From assembly GCF_051860665.1 (NCBI RefSeq), contig NZ_JBHYDM010000014.1:65761-129760 (forward strand): a stretch of 64,000 nucleotides of DNA, read 5' to 3'. The position numbers and the translations under genes were made by a program. The notes below the pieces were generated by a model that worked only from the letters and a program-made list of their open reading frames with translations, made no database searches and was not told the origin of the DNA. This DNA is from Falsiroseomonas sp051860665. GTDB lineage: Bacteria; Pseudomonadota; Alphaproteobacteria; Acetobacterales; Acetobacteraceae. This document shows, in pieces, positions 8,763-17,692 of this stretch; the stretch's first letter is position 1, and each line of letters starts with the position of its first letter.

Positions 8763-11700
8763 GCTGCCGAGGGGCTGCCCCAGCCGCCGCCGCCGGGGGT
8801 TTCCAGCGCCAGCACGTCACCCGGGTTCAGGCTGGCGCGGTCGCAGCCCGCCATCTCCTGCCGCGTGCCATCCACGCGCTCCACCCATTGCCGCCCCGGC
8901 GCGCCGGCGGCGCCGCCATGCAGGCCGTGCGGCGGGACGCGGCGGCGGGAGGCGACGATGACGGCCTCCATGGGCCGCAGGAAACGGATGCGCCGGCGGC
9001 TGCCATCGCCACCGGGCCATTGGCCGGCGCCGCCCGAGCCGCGGCGGATCGCGAATTCCTCGAGCCGCACGGGGTAGCGGAGTTCCAGCACTTCAGGGTC
9101 CGTCATGCGCGTGTTGGTCATATGCGTCTGCACGGCGGAGGTGCCGGCAAAGCCGGGGCCGGCGCCGGTGCCGCCGCAGACGGTCTCGTAGTATTGGTAA
9201 ACCGCATCGCCGAAAAGCAGGTTGTTCATCGTGGCCTGGGCGGAGGCGCAGGCATCGAGTGCCGCCAGCAGCGCATTGGCGGTCATCTGGCTGACCTCCG
9301 TATTGCCGGCGACCACCGCCGCGCCGCCACCGGGGCCGCCCGACCGCGGCGCGAGGAAGCTGCCCTCCGGCACCACGATCTCGAGCGGGACGAGGCAGCC
9401 ATCGTTGAGGGGGATCTCCTCACCCACCAGGCAGCGGAAGCAATAGAGCACGACGGCGCGGCAGACGGCGGCGGGGGCGTTAAAATTGTCCGGCCGCTGC
9501 GGGCCGGTGCCGGTGAAATCGATGGTGGCGCTGCGGGTGGCGCGGTTGACCCGGACGGCGACCTTCAGCGGGGTGCCGTCATCGATGGTGGTCTCGAATT
9601 CGCCATCGGCCAGGCGGTCGAGCACGCCGCGGACGGCTTCCTCGGCATTGTCCATCACGTGGCGCATATAGGCGCGCACCGTCTCCAGCCCGAAATCGGC
9701 GACGGCCCGGCGCAGCTCCTGCACGCCCTTCTCGTTGGCGGCGACCTGGGCGGTGATGTCGGCGACGTTCACGTCCGGGCTGCGCGCGGGGTAGCGCGCG
9801 GAGGCCAGCAGGGCGCGGAACTCGGCCTCCCGCATCCTGCCTTCGGCAACCAGCAGGAAATCGTCGATGACGACGCCTTCCTCCTCCAGGGTCTTCGACC
9901 CCGGCGGGGTGGAGCCAGGGGTAAGGCCGCCGATATCGGCGTGGTGGCCGCGGGAGCCGACGAAGAACAGGATTTCCGTACCGGCCTGATCGAAGACGGG
10001 CGTGATGACGGTGACATCCGGCAGATGCGTGCCGCCGTTGAACGGGTTGTTCAGGGCCACGACATCGCCCGGCCGCAACGTGGCGCCGCGGGTGCGGATG
10101 ACGGTGCGCACGCTCTCGCCCATGGCGCCAAGATGCACCGGCACATGCGGCGCATTGGCGACGAGGCGGCCGCTGGCATCGAAGATGGCGCAGGAGAAGT
10201 CGAGTCGTTCCTTGATGTTCACGGAGAGCGAGGTGTTCTGCAGCACCGCGCCGGTCTGCTCGGCGATCGACATGAAGAGGTTGTTGAACAGTTCGAGCAT
10301 CACCGGGTCCACGCGCGTGGCATCCGCCACGCGAGCGGCCTCACGCTGTTCCGTGCGGCGCAGGATCATGTGGTTGCGCGGGGTGACCTCGGCGGTCCAG
10401 CCGGGCTCGATGACGGTGGTGGCGATGGCCTCGCGGATCAGGGCCGGGCCGGCGATGCGGTCGCCGGCGCGCAGCGCGTCGCGGTCGAGCACCGGGGCTT
10501 TCCGGAGGGCGCCGGCGGCGAAAACCTCAACCATGGCCAGCGGTTCCGGCTCGCCGGTCCCGCGCGCGGCCAGCGCCTCCTCCTCCACCTGCTCGCCGGG
10601 CGAGGTCACTTCGACGACGCAGGCTTCCACCACCACCTGGCGTTCCGGCGTGGCGAAGCCGAAGCGCTGGCGATGTGCATTGGTGAAGGCGTCCAGCACC
10701 TCGGCATGGGTGCCGAAAGGAACGGGCAAGAAGCTGTCGGTGCCGGCATAGCGCAGATGCAGGCGGCGGGCGGTGCGCAGCGCGGGGGCGGCGGCACCCT
10801 GGCGCGCCAGCTCCTCCCGCCCCGCCTGGTCCAGCGCATCGAGGCGCGTGGCGAGGTCGTCCATAGAGTCAGGCGTCAGCGGCGCCTCGACCGCAGCCTC
10901 GCGGATCGCGCTCTGGTCGGCCAGGCCCATGCCATAGGCCGAAAGCACGCCGGCGAAGGGGTGCAGGAAGACTGTCTCCATGCCGAGCTCATCCGCCACC
11001 AGGCAGGCATGCTGGCCGCCGGCGCCACCAAAGCATTGCAGGGCGTAGCGGGTGACGTCGTGGCCCTTCTGGATCGAGACCTGCTTGATGGCATTGGCCA
11101 TATTGGCGACGGCCACGCGCAGGAAACCTTCCGCGACGGCCTGCGGATCCTGGGGCTGGCCGGTGGCAGCTTCGATCTCGGCGGCGAGTTCGGCAAACTT
11201 TGTGCGGACAATATCGGCGTCCAGCCGCTGGTCGCCGTTCGGGCCGAAGATGGCCGGGAACTGGCTCGGTTGGATCTTGCCGACCATGACATTCGCATCC
11301 GTCACGGTCAGCGGGCCGCCGCGGCGGTAGCAGGCCGGGCCGGGCACGGCGCCGGCGCTTTCCGGGCCGACGCGGAAACGGGCGCCATCGAATTTCAGGA
11401 TGGAGCCGCCACCGGCCGCCACGGTGTTGATCGCCATCATCGGCGCGCGCATCCGCACGCCGGCCACCTGCGTCTCGAAGGCGCGCTCGAACTCGCCTGC
11501 ATAGAGCGCGACATCGGTGCTGGTGCCGCCCATGTCGAAGCCGATGATTTTTTCGAAGCCTGCCATCGCCGCGGTGCGCGCGGCGCCCACAATGCCGCCG
11601 GCGGGGCCGGAGAGGATGGCGTCCTTGCCCTGGAAGCTGCGGGCCTCGGCCAGGCCGCCCGAGCTCTGCATGAAGTACAGCTTCACCCCCGGAAGCTCGC

Positions 11701-12379
11701 CAGCCACCTGCTCCACATAGCGGCGCAGGATGGGCGAGAGATAGGCGTCCACCACGGTGGTATCGGCACGCGGCACGATGCGCGGCAGAGGGCTTGCCTG
11801 GTGGCTCAGGCTGACCTGCGAAAAGCCGGCCTCGCGCGCCAACTCGCCGACGCGCAGCTCATGCGCCGGATAGGCCCAGGCATGCATGAAGGCGATGGCG
11901 ACGGCGCGGATGCCCCTGGCATGGGCGGCGGCCAGCGCCGCGCGGGCGGCGTCTTCGTCCAGCGCCTCGATCTCGGTGCCGTCCACGGCCATGCGGCCGC
12001 CGATTTCCGCCACGTCTTCCTGCAGCAGTTCTGGCAGCTTCACCTGCAGGTCGAAGAGGCGCGGGCGGGCCTGGTTGCCGATGCGGGTCATGTCCGCAAA
12101 GCCGCGATTGACCAGCAGCAGCACGCGCTCGCCCTTGCGCTCCAGCAGCGCATTGGTGGCGACGGTCGTGCCCATCTTCACCGCCTCGATCGTGCCGGGT
12201 GGGATCGGCGCGTCCACGGCGAGGCCGAGGCAGGCGCGGATGCCGGCCACCGCGGCGTCGCGATAGCGGCCGGGATTCTCGGAGAGCAGCTTGCGGGTGG
12301 AGAGGCGCCCCTGCGGGTCGCGCGCCACGATATCGGTGAAAGTGCCGCCGCGATCGATCCAGAACTGCCAGCCGCTCAT
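8759..12379 (-). CDS. Fused hydantoinase A/B, 5-oxoprolinase (ATP-hydrolysing)
   Basis: A 1206-residue protein joining both hydantoinase/oxoprolinase subunits. The HyuA half (about 1-680) has FWIDRGGTFTDIVA, ATNALLERKGER and the actin-fold GFDMGGTSTDVALY. The HyuB half (about 690-1200) has MLELFNNLFMSIAEQTGAVL and NIKERLDFSCAIFDA. The length and order match single-chain 5-oxoprolinases, which open 5-oxoproline to glutamate with ATP hydrolysis. A related hydantoinase activity is possible. The start at 12379 is chosen because AAAGGGG lies seven bases upstream. The ATG at 12400 lacks this. The gene is divergent from a MarR-like regulator, which probably controls it, and is coupled to the AsmA gene downstream. 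Confidence 0.9.
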   Translation of the reverse strand: MSGWQFWIDRGGTFTDIVARDPQGRLSTRKLLSENPGRYRDAAVAGIRACLGLAVDAPIPPGTIEAVKMGTTVATNALLERKGERVLLLVNRGFADMTRIGNQARPRLFDLQVKLPELLQEDVAEIGGRMAVDGTEIEALDEDAARAALAAAHARGIRAVAIAFMHAWAYPAHELRVGELAREAGFSQVSLSHQASPLPRIVPRADTTVVDAYLSPILRRYVEQVAGELPGVKLYFMQSSGGLAEARSFQGKDAILSGPAGGIVGAARTAAMAGFEKIIGFDMGGTSTDVALYAGEFERAFETQVAGVRMRAPMMAINTVAAGGGSILKFDGARFRVGPESAGAVPGPACYRRGGPLTVTDANVMVGKIQPSQFPAIFGPNGDQRLDADIVRTKFAELAAEIEAATGQPQDPQAVAEGFLRVAVANMANAIKQVSIQKGHDVTRYALQCFGGAGGQHACLVADELGMETVFLHPFAGVLSAYGMGLADQSAIREAAVEAPLTPDSMDDLATRLDALDQAGREELARQGAAAPALRTARRLHLRYAGTDSFLPVPFGTHAEVLDAFTNAHRQRFGFATPERQVVVEACVVEVTSPGEQVEEEALAARGTGEPEPLAMVEVFAAGALRKAPVLDRDALRAGDRIAGPALIREAIATTVIEPGWTAEVTPRNHMILRRTEQREAARVADATRVDPVMLELFNNLFMSIAEQTGAVLQNTSLSVNIKERLDFSCAIFDASGRLVANAPHVPVHLGAMGESVRTVIRTRGATLRPGDVVALNNPFNGGTHLPDVTVITPVFDQAGTEILFFVGSRGHHADIGGLTPGSTPPGSKTLEEEGVVIDDFLLVAEGRMREAEFRALLASARYPARSPDVNVADITAQVAANEKGVQELRRAVADFGLETVRAYMRHVMDNAEEAVRGVLDRLADGEFETTIDDGTPLKVAVRVNRATRSATIDFTGTGPQRPDNFNAPAAVCRAVVLYCFRCLVGEEIPLNDGCLVPLEIVVPEGSFLAPRSGGPGGGAAVVAGNTEVSQMTANALLAALDACASAQATMNNLLFGDAVYQYYETVCGGTGAGPGFAGTSAVQTHMTNTRMTDPEVLELRYPVRLEEFAIRRGSGGAGQWPGGDGSRRRIRFLRPMEAVIVASRRRVPPHGLHGGAAGAPGRQWVERVDGTRQEMAGCDRASLNPGDVLALETPGGGGWGSPSAA

Positions 12380-12455
12380 GTCCAGACCCCTTTGCGCCAT
12401 CGCTGATCACATCCGGGACCCGGCGGCGCAAGGCCGGGGAAGCCCCGCGGATTCA

Positions 12456-12481
12456 TTGACAATTCGTCGATAAATCGTCAA
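12456..12481. promoter_or_regulatory. Imperfect 26-bp palindrome, candidate operator
   Basis: The outer arms TTGAC and GTCAA match perfectly, and 20 of 26 positions are symmetric overall. It lies in an AT-richer pocket of the 131-bp gap between the divergent oxoprolinase and MarR-like genes. MarR proteins commonly bind such palindromes in their own divergent promoter. The first arm also contains a perfect TTGACA, but no convincing -10 is seen. Binding by the adjacent regulator is an inference. Confidence 0.5.
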
Positions 12482-12510
12482 CGTTTTTCCCGATGCCCAT
12501 GGAGAATGCC

Positions 12511-13017
12511 ATGCCCGCCGAACCCGTGGTCTCCTCCGCCCATCTCGCCGCCGGCGCCTCCCCGGGGCTGTCGGAGGTGGAATACGGGCTGATCCTGGCG
12601 GGGCACGGGTTCAACCGCTGGATGGTGCGCTGCATGGCCGCCGCCGGGCGGCCCGGGATGTCGGTGACGGAAATCCTCATCCTGCACACGGTACGCCACC
12701 GCGACCGGCCGAAGCGCCTGGCCGATATCCTGCTGGTGCTGGATATCGAGGATACGCACATCGCCAGCTATGCCATCCGCAAGCTGGAGGAGGCCGGGCT
12801 GGTCGCCACCGGCCGCGCGGGGAAGGAAAAGCTGGTGGCGGCGACGGAGGCCGGGGCCGCGCTCTGCGCGGCTTACGCCGAGGTGCGGGAGCGCCTGCTC
12901 GCCCGCCCGCTGCGCGCGGCCGGCCCGGCGGAGGCGCAGCTTTCGCAGGTGGCGGAGCTGCTGCGCGGCCTGTCCGGCTTCTACGACCAGGCGGCCCGGG
13001 CGGCCGCGACCATTTAG
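12511..13017 (+). CDS. MarR-like winged-helix transcriptional regulator
   Basis: A 168-residue predicted DNA-binding protein. The stretch MSVTEILILHTVRHRDRPKRLADILLVLDIEDTHIASYAIRKLEEAGLV has the winged helix-turn-helix layout of MarR regulators, followed by a wing (ATGRAGKEKLVAATEAG) and a C-terminal dimerisation helix. The start at 12511 has GGAGA five bases upstream. In-frame ATGs at 12493 and 12499 would add a few residues but lack a ribosome site. It is divergent from the 5-oxoprolinase operon and probably represses it and itself through the palindrome between them. Its stop codon lies inside a short direct repeat. Confidence 0.85.
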   Translation: MPAEPVVSSAHLAAGASPGLSEVEYGLILAGHGFNRWMVRCMAAAGRPGMSVTEILILHTVRHRDRPKRLADILLVLDIEDTHIASYAIRKLEEAGLVATGRAGKEKLVAATEAGAALCAAYAEVRERLLARPLRAAGPAEAQLSQVAELLRGLSGFYDQAARAAATI

Positions 13018-13040
13018 CCGGAGCGGCCGCGACCATTTAG
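13000..13040 (+). repeat. Pair of 18-bp direct repeats spanning a stop codon
   Basis: Identical 18-bp copies occur at 13000-13017 and 13023-13040. Each contains a NotI-like GCGGCCGC and ends in CATTTAG. The first copy contains the last codons and the stop of the MarR-like gene. The second lies in the spacer after it. This looks like a recent local tandem duplication of the gene end. Confidence 0.7.
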
Positions 13041-13088
13041 AATGGGCGGGCCCCATGCTAGGACCGACGGGACAGTGGCGAGGCGGTC

Positions 13089-13862
13089 TTGAGCATCTGG
13101 GGCAAATTGCTGGGCGGCGTCGCCGGCTTCGTCACCGGCGGGCCGCTCGGCGCGGTGATGGGCGCGGCGCTGGGCCATGCGGCGGACCAGGGGCCCGGGG
13201 GTGGGCGCATCGGGCCCGGCGCGGCGGACCTCGCCGCGCTGCTTGGCAATAAGGAAACGCTCTTCGCGATCTCGGTCATCGTGCTCTCGGCCAAGCTGGC
13301 CAAGGCGGATGGGCCGGTGCAGCGGTCGGAGATCGACGCCTTCAAGGCGATGTTCCGCATCCCGCCGCAGAACCTGCGCGAAGTGGCGCAGATGTTCGAC
13401 GAGGCGCGGCGCGACACCGGCGGCTGGGAGCCCTTCGCGGAACGCCTGGGCGAGGCCTTCGCCGACAATCGCGCGATGCTGGAGGATGTGCTGGCGGCGC
13501 TGTTCTACATCGCCCGCGCCGATGGCCCGATCACCAATGGCGAGCTGCGCCTGCTGCAGGGCGTGCACCAGCGCTTCGGGCTGGATGCCCCGGCATGGGA
13601 CCGCGCCAAGGGCGGCCAGGCGGGCCAGGGCGGCGCGGCCCAGCGGCGGGTGGAGGAGATCGACGCCTATGCGGTGCTCGGCCTGCCGCCCACGGCCAGC
13701 GATGAGGAGGTGCGCCTGGCCTGGCGAAAGCTGATGCGGGAGAACCACCCGGATGGCCTCGCCGCGCGCGGCGTGCCGGCCGAATTCGTCGACCGCGCGA
13801 CGCGCAAGGTGGCCGACATCAATGCCGCCTGGGACAGGATCAAGCGGCAGCGCGGCCTGTGA
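13089..13862 (+). CDS. TerB-like / DnaJ domain protein (DjlA-like)
   Basis: A 257-residue protein. Residues 1-30 are Gly-rich and hydrophobic (LLGGVAGFVTGGPLGAVMGAALGHA), resembling the membrane-inserting start of DjlA. A TerB-like helical domain follows (about 55-165; IVLSAKLAKADGPVQRSEID). A C-terminal J domain (about 190-255) has its HPD motif in ENHPDGLA near residue 220, so it should stimulate a DnaK-type chaperone. The start is TTG at 13089. No in-frame ATG or GTG fits, and MSIWGK is the expected family start. The stop overlaps the amidase start by four bases. Confidence 0.85.
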   Translation: MSIWGKLLGGVAGFVTGGPLGAVMGAALGHAADQGPGGGRIGPGAADLAALLGNKETLFAISVIVLSAKLAKADGPVQRSEIDAFKAMFRIPPQNLREVAQMFDEARRDTGGWEPFAERLGEAFADNRAMLEDVLAALFYIARADGPITNGELRLLQGVHQRFGLDAPAWDRAKGGQAGQGGAAQRRVEEIDAYAVLGLPPTASDEEVRLAWRKLMRENHPDGLAARGVPAEFVDRATRKVADINAAWDRIKRQRGL

Positions 13863-14563
13863 TCCACGAAGCGCCCAGCCCGAACCACGACGAGCGCCCC
13901 GGGCCCGTGGACATGCTGGTGCTGCACTACACCGGCATGCGCAGCGGCGCGGAGGCGATCGCGCGGCTGCGCGACCCGGCCTCGCGCGTCTCCAGCCACT
14001 ATGTGGTGGAGGAGGATGGCGCCGTGTTCCGGCTGGTGCCGGAGGACCGGCGCGCCTGGCATGCCGGAATCTCCCACTGGCGCGGCCACAGCCTGCTGAA
14101 CGGCCGCTCGATCGGCATCGAGATCGTCAATCCCGGCCATGAATTCGGCTACCGCCCCTTCCCCGCGCTGCAGATGGCCGCGGTCTGCGACCTGTGCCTT
14201 TCCATCCTGTCCCGCCACGCCATCGCGCCGCGCGACGTGGTGGCGCATTCGGATATCGCCCCCGATCGCAAGGAGGATCCGGGCGAGCTCTTCGACTGGC
14301 CGGGCCTCGCCGCCAATGGCGTCGGCCTCTGGCCGGAGGGCGTGGCCAGGCCGGAGGCGGATGCGCTGACGCTGCTCGGCCGCATCGGCTATCGCACGGA
14401 CCTGCCGCCGCCCGTGCTGCTGCGCGCCTTCCAGCGCCGCTGGCGCCAGGGGCGGGTGGATGGCGAGGCGGATGCGGAGACGCTGGGCCGGCTGGCCGCG
14501 GTGGCGGCCGCACTGGACCCCGCCAAGGACCGGCGCGCCGGATTTGCCGCCGAAGCCGATTGA
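13859..14563 (+). CDS. N-acetylmuramoyl-L-alanine amidase (Amidase_2, AmiD-like)
   Basis: A 234-residue zinc amidase that cleaves the bond between MurNAc and the stem peptide, used in cell-wall recycling or remodelling. The first zinc His is in MLVLHYTGM. Substrate-site elements SSHYVVEEDG and GRSIGIEIVNPGH follow. The second His and the catalytic Asp region are in VVAHSDIAPDRKEDPG. The C-terminal part (ALTLLGRIGY to AALDP) looks like a peptidoglycan-binding helical domain. No signal peptide is seen, so the mature location is uncertain. It starts with GTG overlapping the stop of the J-domain gene. The -35 box proposed for rnpB overlaps its stop codon. Confidence 0.9.
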   Translation: MIHEAPSPNHDERPGPVDMLVLHYTGMRSGAEAIARLRDPASRVSSHYVVEEDGAVFRLVPEDRRAWHAGISHWRGHSLLNGRSIGIEIVNPGHEFGYRPFPALQMAAVCDLCLSILSRHAIAPRDVVAHSDIAPDRKEDPGELFDWPGLAANGVGLWPEGVARPEADALTLLGRIGYRTDLPPPVLLRAFQRRWRQGRVDGEADAETLGRLAAVAAALDPAKDRRAGFAAEAD

Positions 14564-14588
14564 CCGCGGGGCCCGCACGCGCGATGTG
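14560..14588 (+). promoter_or_regulatory. Candidate promoter of rnpB
   Basis: A TTGACC box at 14560-14565 overlaps the amidase stop codon. It is followed by a 17-base spacer and a weak -10 (GATGTG, 14583-14588). The mapped 5' end of the RNase P RNA helix (14595) falls six bases after it, which is the expected spacing. The -10 is poor, so this is a geometric argument. Confidence 0.4.
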
Positions 14589-14594
14589 ACGCGC

Positions 14595-15010
<416 letters not shown>

Positions 15011-15367
15011 ACCGAAGCCGACACGAAGCGCCCCTGGCGCGCGTCGGAACAAGAACAAACCAAGAATTTCTGGTCCAGAACGTCATCACGCGCAGTTTTC
15101 TCCGCCCTTCCGGGAGAACTCGCCGCTAATCATCTGTTAAGGCGTGATTTTTTCCGCGCAGCCATGCGCTGGAAGCCCGGATTTAGCTTGCTCACCCAGA
15201 AAATCCCGGGTATTCCCTGGTTATCCCATGCGGGGCCCTGCTCGGGGGGGCAAATAGGGGCTTCGAACGGGATGGTCGGGCGAGCCGGCGAGGTCGGGGG
15301 GCCTCGCCGGCCGCTGAGCGGGGAACGGCGGCCCAGCGGCCGCCTTTGGGGGCAACAGCATCGCGCG
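15011..15367 (+). promoter_or_regulatory. Non-coding leader between rnpB and mraZ
   Basis: No gene is seen in these 357 bases. An imperfect stem-loop at 15017-15047 with a GCGCC/GGCGC core (15028-15040) may mark the rnpB 3' end. A weak promoter-like pair TTGCTC (15188-15193) and TATTCC (15211-15216) with 17 bases between is the best candidate found for the dcw operon. Between 15232 and 15301 six runs of three or more G recur about every 9-15 bases (15232, 15244, 15257, 15269, 15278, 15295). MraZ is known in other bacteria to bind spaced G-rich repeats upstream of its own gene, so this stretch is a candidate MraZ operator. All of these assignments are tentative. Confidence 0.4.
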
Positions 15368-15844
15368 ATGACCCAATTCGTGGGCACGCATACTGGAAAG
15401 CTGGACCGCAAGGGCCGCATTTCCGTGCCCGCGCCCTTCCGCGCAGAGCTGGAGGCTGCCGCCACCAACCAGCTGGTCTTTCGTGTCTCCCACACCCATC
15501 CCTGCATCGAGGCACGTTCGCGCCCGGTTTTCCAGCAGATCGTCGACAGTATCGAGGCCCTGCCGCATTTTTCCGAGGAGCGCGAATTGCTGGAATCCAC
15601 GCTCATCGCCGGCAGCGAGATGCTGAAGCTGGATGGCGAGGGCCGCCTGGTGCTGCCCGAGGATCTGATCGCCGATGCCGCCCTCGGCGACCAGGTCGTC
15701 TTCCTTGGCAAGGGAAATCGTTTCGAGATCTGGAATGAGGCAGCCGGCCGCGCCCATGTGCTGGAGTCGAAGCAGAAGGCGCGCGAAATGCGACTGACGC
15801 TTGCTGCAACAGGGCTCAACACGACTCCGAAGAGCGTGCCATGA
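15368..15844 (+). CDS. mraZ: Transcriptional regulator MraZ
   Basis: A 158-residue member of the MraZ/AbrB-fold family and first gene of the dcw cluster. It contains two SpoVT-AbrB-like halves: FVGTHTGKLDRKGRISVPAPFR near the N-terminus and EMLKLDGEGRLVLPEDLI near residue 85. MraZ forms ring-shaped oligomers that bind repeats in the dcw promoter and repress it. The start at 15368 gives the family-typical MTQFVGTH beginning. The longer frame upstream runs through non-coding leader and rnpB. Its stop overlaps rsmH by four bases (ATGA), starting a long chain of coupled genes. Confidence 0.95.
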   Translation: MTQFVGTHTGKLDRKGRISVPAPFRAELEAAATNQLVFRVSHTHPCIEARSRPVFQQIVDSIEALPHFSEERELLESTLIAGSEMLKLDGEGRLVLPEDLIADAALGDQVVFLGKGNRFEIWNEAAGRAHVLESKQKAREMRLTLAATGLNTTPKSVP

Positions 15845-16791
15845 CCGGCCATATCCCCGTCATGCTGGAGGAAGTTCTGGCGTTACTGCAGCCGCGCGAC
15901 GGCGCCATCTACCTCGATGCCACCTTCGGCGGTGGCGGCTATGCCGCCGCCATCCTGGCCGCGGCGGATTGCACGCTCTGGGCGCTCGATCGCGACCCGG
16001 ATGCCATCGCGCGCGGTGCGGCGCTGGCCGCCAAGTATCCGCGACGGTTGCATCTGGTGCAGTCCTGCTTCGGCGACATGCTCGACAGTCTCGCCGCCCA
16101 TGGCATCGGCGCGCTGGATGGCGTGGTGATGGACCTCGGCGTCTCCTCCTTCCAGATCGACCAGGCGGAGCGCGGCTTCTCCTTCCGCCATGACGGGCCG
16201 CTCGACATGCGGATGGGCCGCGACGGGCCGACGGCGGCGGACCTCGTGAACACGCTGCCGGAGCGCGAGCTGGCCGCCATCCTCTCCGATTTCGGCGAGG
16301 AACGGCATGCCCGCCGCGTCGCCCGCGCCATCCTGCGCGAGCGCGCGGCCGCGCCCATCACCACCACCGCGCGGCTGGCCGAGATCGTCCGCGGCGCGGT
16401 GCCGCGCGACCCTTCGGGCATCGATGGCGCCACGCGGTCCTTCCAGGGGCTGCGCATCGCGGTGAATGACGAGCTGGGCGAGATCGAGCGCGGCCTGGCC
16501 GCGGCGCAGGCGCTGCTGGCGCCCGGCGGGCGGCTGGTCGTCGTCTCCTTCCACTCGCTGGAGGATCGGCTGGTGAAGCGCGCCATGGTGGGCGCCGCCG
16601 GCCGTGCCGGCGCGGCCTCCCGTCACGATCCCGCTGCGCTGCTGCCGCCTTCCGTGCCGGACTTCGACCTGCTGACCTTCCGCGCGCTGCGGCCCGGGGA
16701 TGCGGAGCTTCACGCCAATCCGCGCGCCCGGTCCGCCCGCCTGCGGGCCCTCGAACGCCGCGACCCGACGAGCCAGGGAATCACCGCATGA
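15841..16791 (+). CDS. rsmH: 16S rRNA m4C1402 methyltransferase RsmH
   Basis: A 316-residue SAM-dependent methyltransferase (formerly MraW) that methylates N4 of C1402 in the ribosomal P site. It starts GHIPVMLEEVLALLQ and has the SAM loop YLDATFGGGGYA, the family segment GVVMDLGVSSFQIDQAERGFSF, and the closing VVSFHSLEDRLVKRAM. Length is normal. It overlaps mraZ and ftsL by four bases on either side, the standard dcw position. Confidence 0.97.
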   Translation: MTGHIPVMLEEVLALLQPRDGAIYLDATFGGGGYAAAILAAADCTLWALDRDPDAIARGAALAAKYPRRLHLVQSCFGDMLDSLAAHGIGALDGVVMDLGVSSFQIDQAERGFSFRHDGPLDMRMGRDGPTAADLVNTLPERELAAILSDFGEERHARRVARAILRERAAAPITTTARLAEIVRGAVPRDPSGIDGATRSFQGLRIAVNDELGEIERGLAAAQALLAPGGRLVVVSFHSLEDRLVKRAMVGAAGRAGAASRHDPAALLPPSVPDFDLLTFRALRPGDAELHANPRARSARLRALERRDPTSQGITA

Positions 16792-17684
16792 TCCGGCCCT
16801 TCACCATCCTCTGCTTCTGCGCCTTCGCCGGGGCCGGGGCCTGGCTGTACCAGGTGAAGCACCAGGTCGCGACCCAGGACCGGGAGCTGCGCGAGATCTG
16901 GCGGCAGATCGAGGCGGCACGCGACCGCACCTCCATCCTGCGCGCCGAATGGGCACTGCTGAACGAGCCGGGCCGGCTGCGCGAGGTGGCGCTGCGCCAC
17001 CTGCCGCTGGAGCCGATGCAGCCGCAGCAATTCACCCGCCTGCCGGACATGGTGCGCCGCCTGCCGACCGCGGTTGCCTTCGCCGGCCCGCCGAACCTTT
17101 TCGTGCCGGAGACACCGCGTGGCGCCCCGGTGATGCTGGCCGCGGCGCAGACCCCGGTGCCGGCCACGCCGGCCCCTGCCCCTGCCCCTGCCCCCGCCAC
17201 GGCCGCGGCACCGCCGGCCCGCGCCGCCGCGCCCGCGCCCAGCCGCACGGCGGAGGCGCCGCGCCGCGCCGCCACCGATGACCTGCGCCAGACCGAGGAA
17301 GCGCCCGCCCCGCAGGCCCTGGCCGCCACCCTGGCCGCGCAGCGCGCGACGCCACGCATGACCCCGCCGGTGCCCGCCCGCGCCGCGCCGCTGCGCGATG
17401 CGGCCCCACGCCCCACGCCCAGCCCCACCCCCAGCGCCCAGGCCGCGGCGCCGGCCCCGAGCCGAGCGGTGCAGCCGGCCATCCATATCGCCCCTGCCCC
17501 CAGCACGCCGACGATCCGCACCACCCAGGCGGCCCCGCCGGCGCCGACCTATGTCTCCGCGCTCGGCGGGGCCTCCTCCCTCGGCATCGGCCGGCCGATG
17601 ATGGCGCCGCCGGTGCCCTTCTCCTCCGCCGCCGCCGCGACGCTCGACCGTGGCAGCGACCTTGCGCCGCCGCGCGCGCGCTGA
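16788..17684 (+). CDS. ftsL: FtsL-like cell division protein with a long Pro/Ala-rich extension
   Basis: A 298-residue protein in the ftsL position between rsmH and ftsI. Residues 4-20 form a single membrane span. A short periplasmic coiled-coil with the FtsL pattern (RELREIWRQIEAARDRTSILRAEWALLNEPGRLREVA) follows to about residue 75. FtsL recruits FtsB and FtsQ and activates FtsWI at the septum. Usual FtsL proteins are about 90-140 residues. Here some 180 residues of Pro/Ala-rich low-complexity sequence follow, including a hexanucleotide repeat at 17173-17196. The identification rests on position, topology and the coiled coil, because FtsL is poorly conserved. Confidence 0.8.
   Translation: MIRPFTILCFCAFAGAGAWLYQVKHQVATQDRELREIWRQIEAARDRTSILRAEWALLNEPGRLREVALRHLPLEPMQPQQFTRLPDMVRRLPTAVAFAGPPNLFVPETPRGAPVMLAAAQTPVPATPAPAPAPAPATAAAPPARAAAPAPSRTAEAPRRAATDDLRQTEEAPAPQALAATLAAQRATPRMTPPVPARAAPLRDAAPRPTPSPTPSAQAAAPAPSRAVQPAIHIAPAPSTPTIRTTQAAPPAPTYVSALGGASSLGIGRPMMAPPVPFSSAAAATLDRGSDLAPPRAR
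17173..17196 (+). repeat. Hexanucleotide microsatellite inside ftsL
   Basis: Three perfect CCCCTG units and a fourth with one change encode a Pro-Ala run. Because the unit is six bases, slippage would change protein length without breaking the frame. Confidence 0.6.
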
Positions 17685-17692
17685 GCCGCCGC

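Noticed and set aside
8888..12406. A 1172-codon open frame on the plus strand opposite the 5-oxoprolinase gene
   Set aside because: It is rich in His, Gly, Ala, Arg and Asp with no recognisable domain, as expected of the complement of a high-GC gene. The minus-strand gene has clear family motifs throughout.
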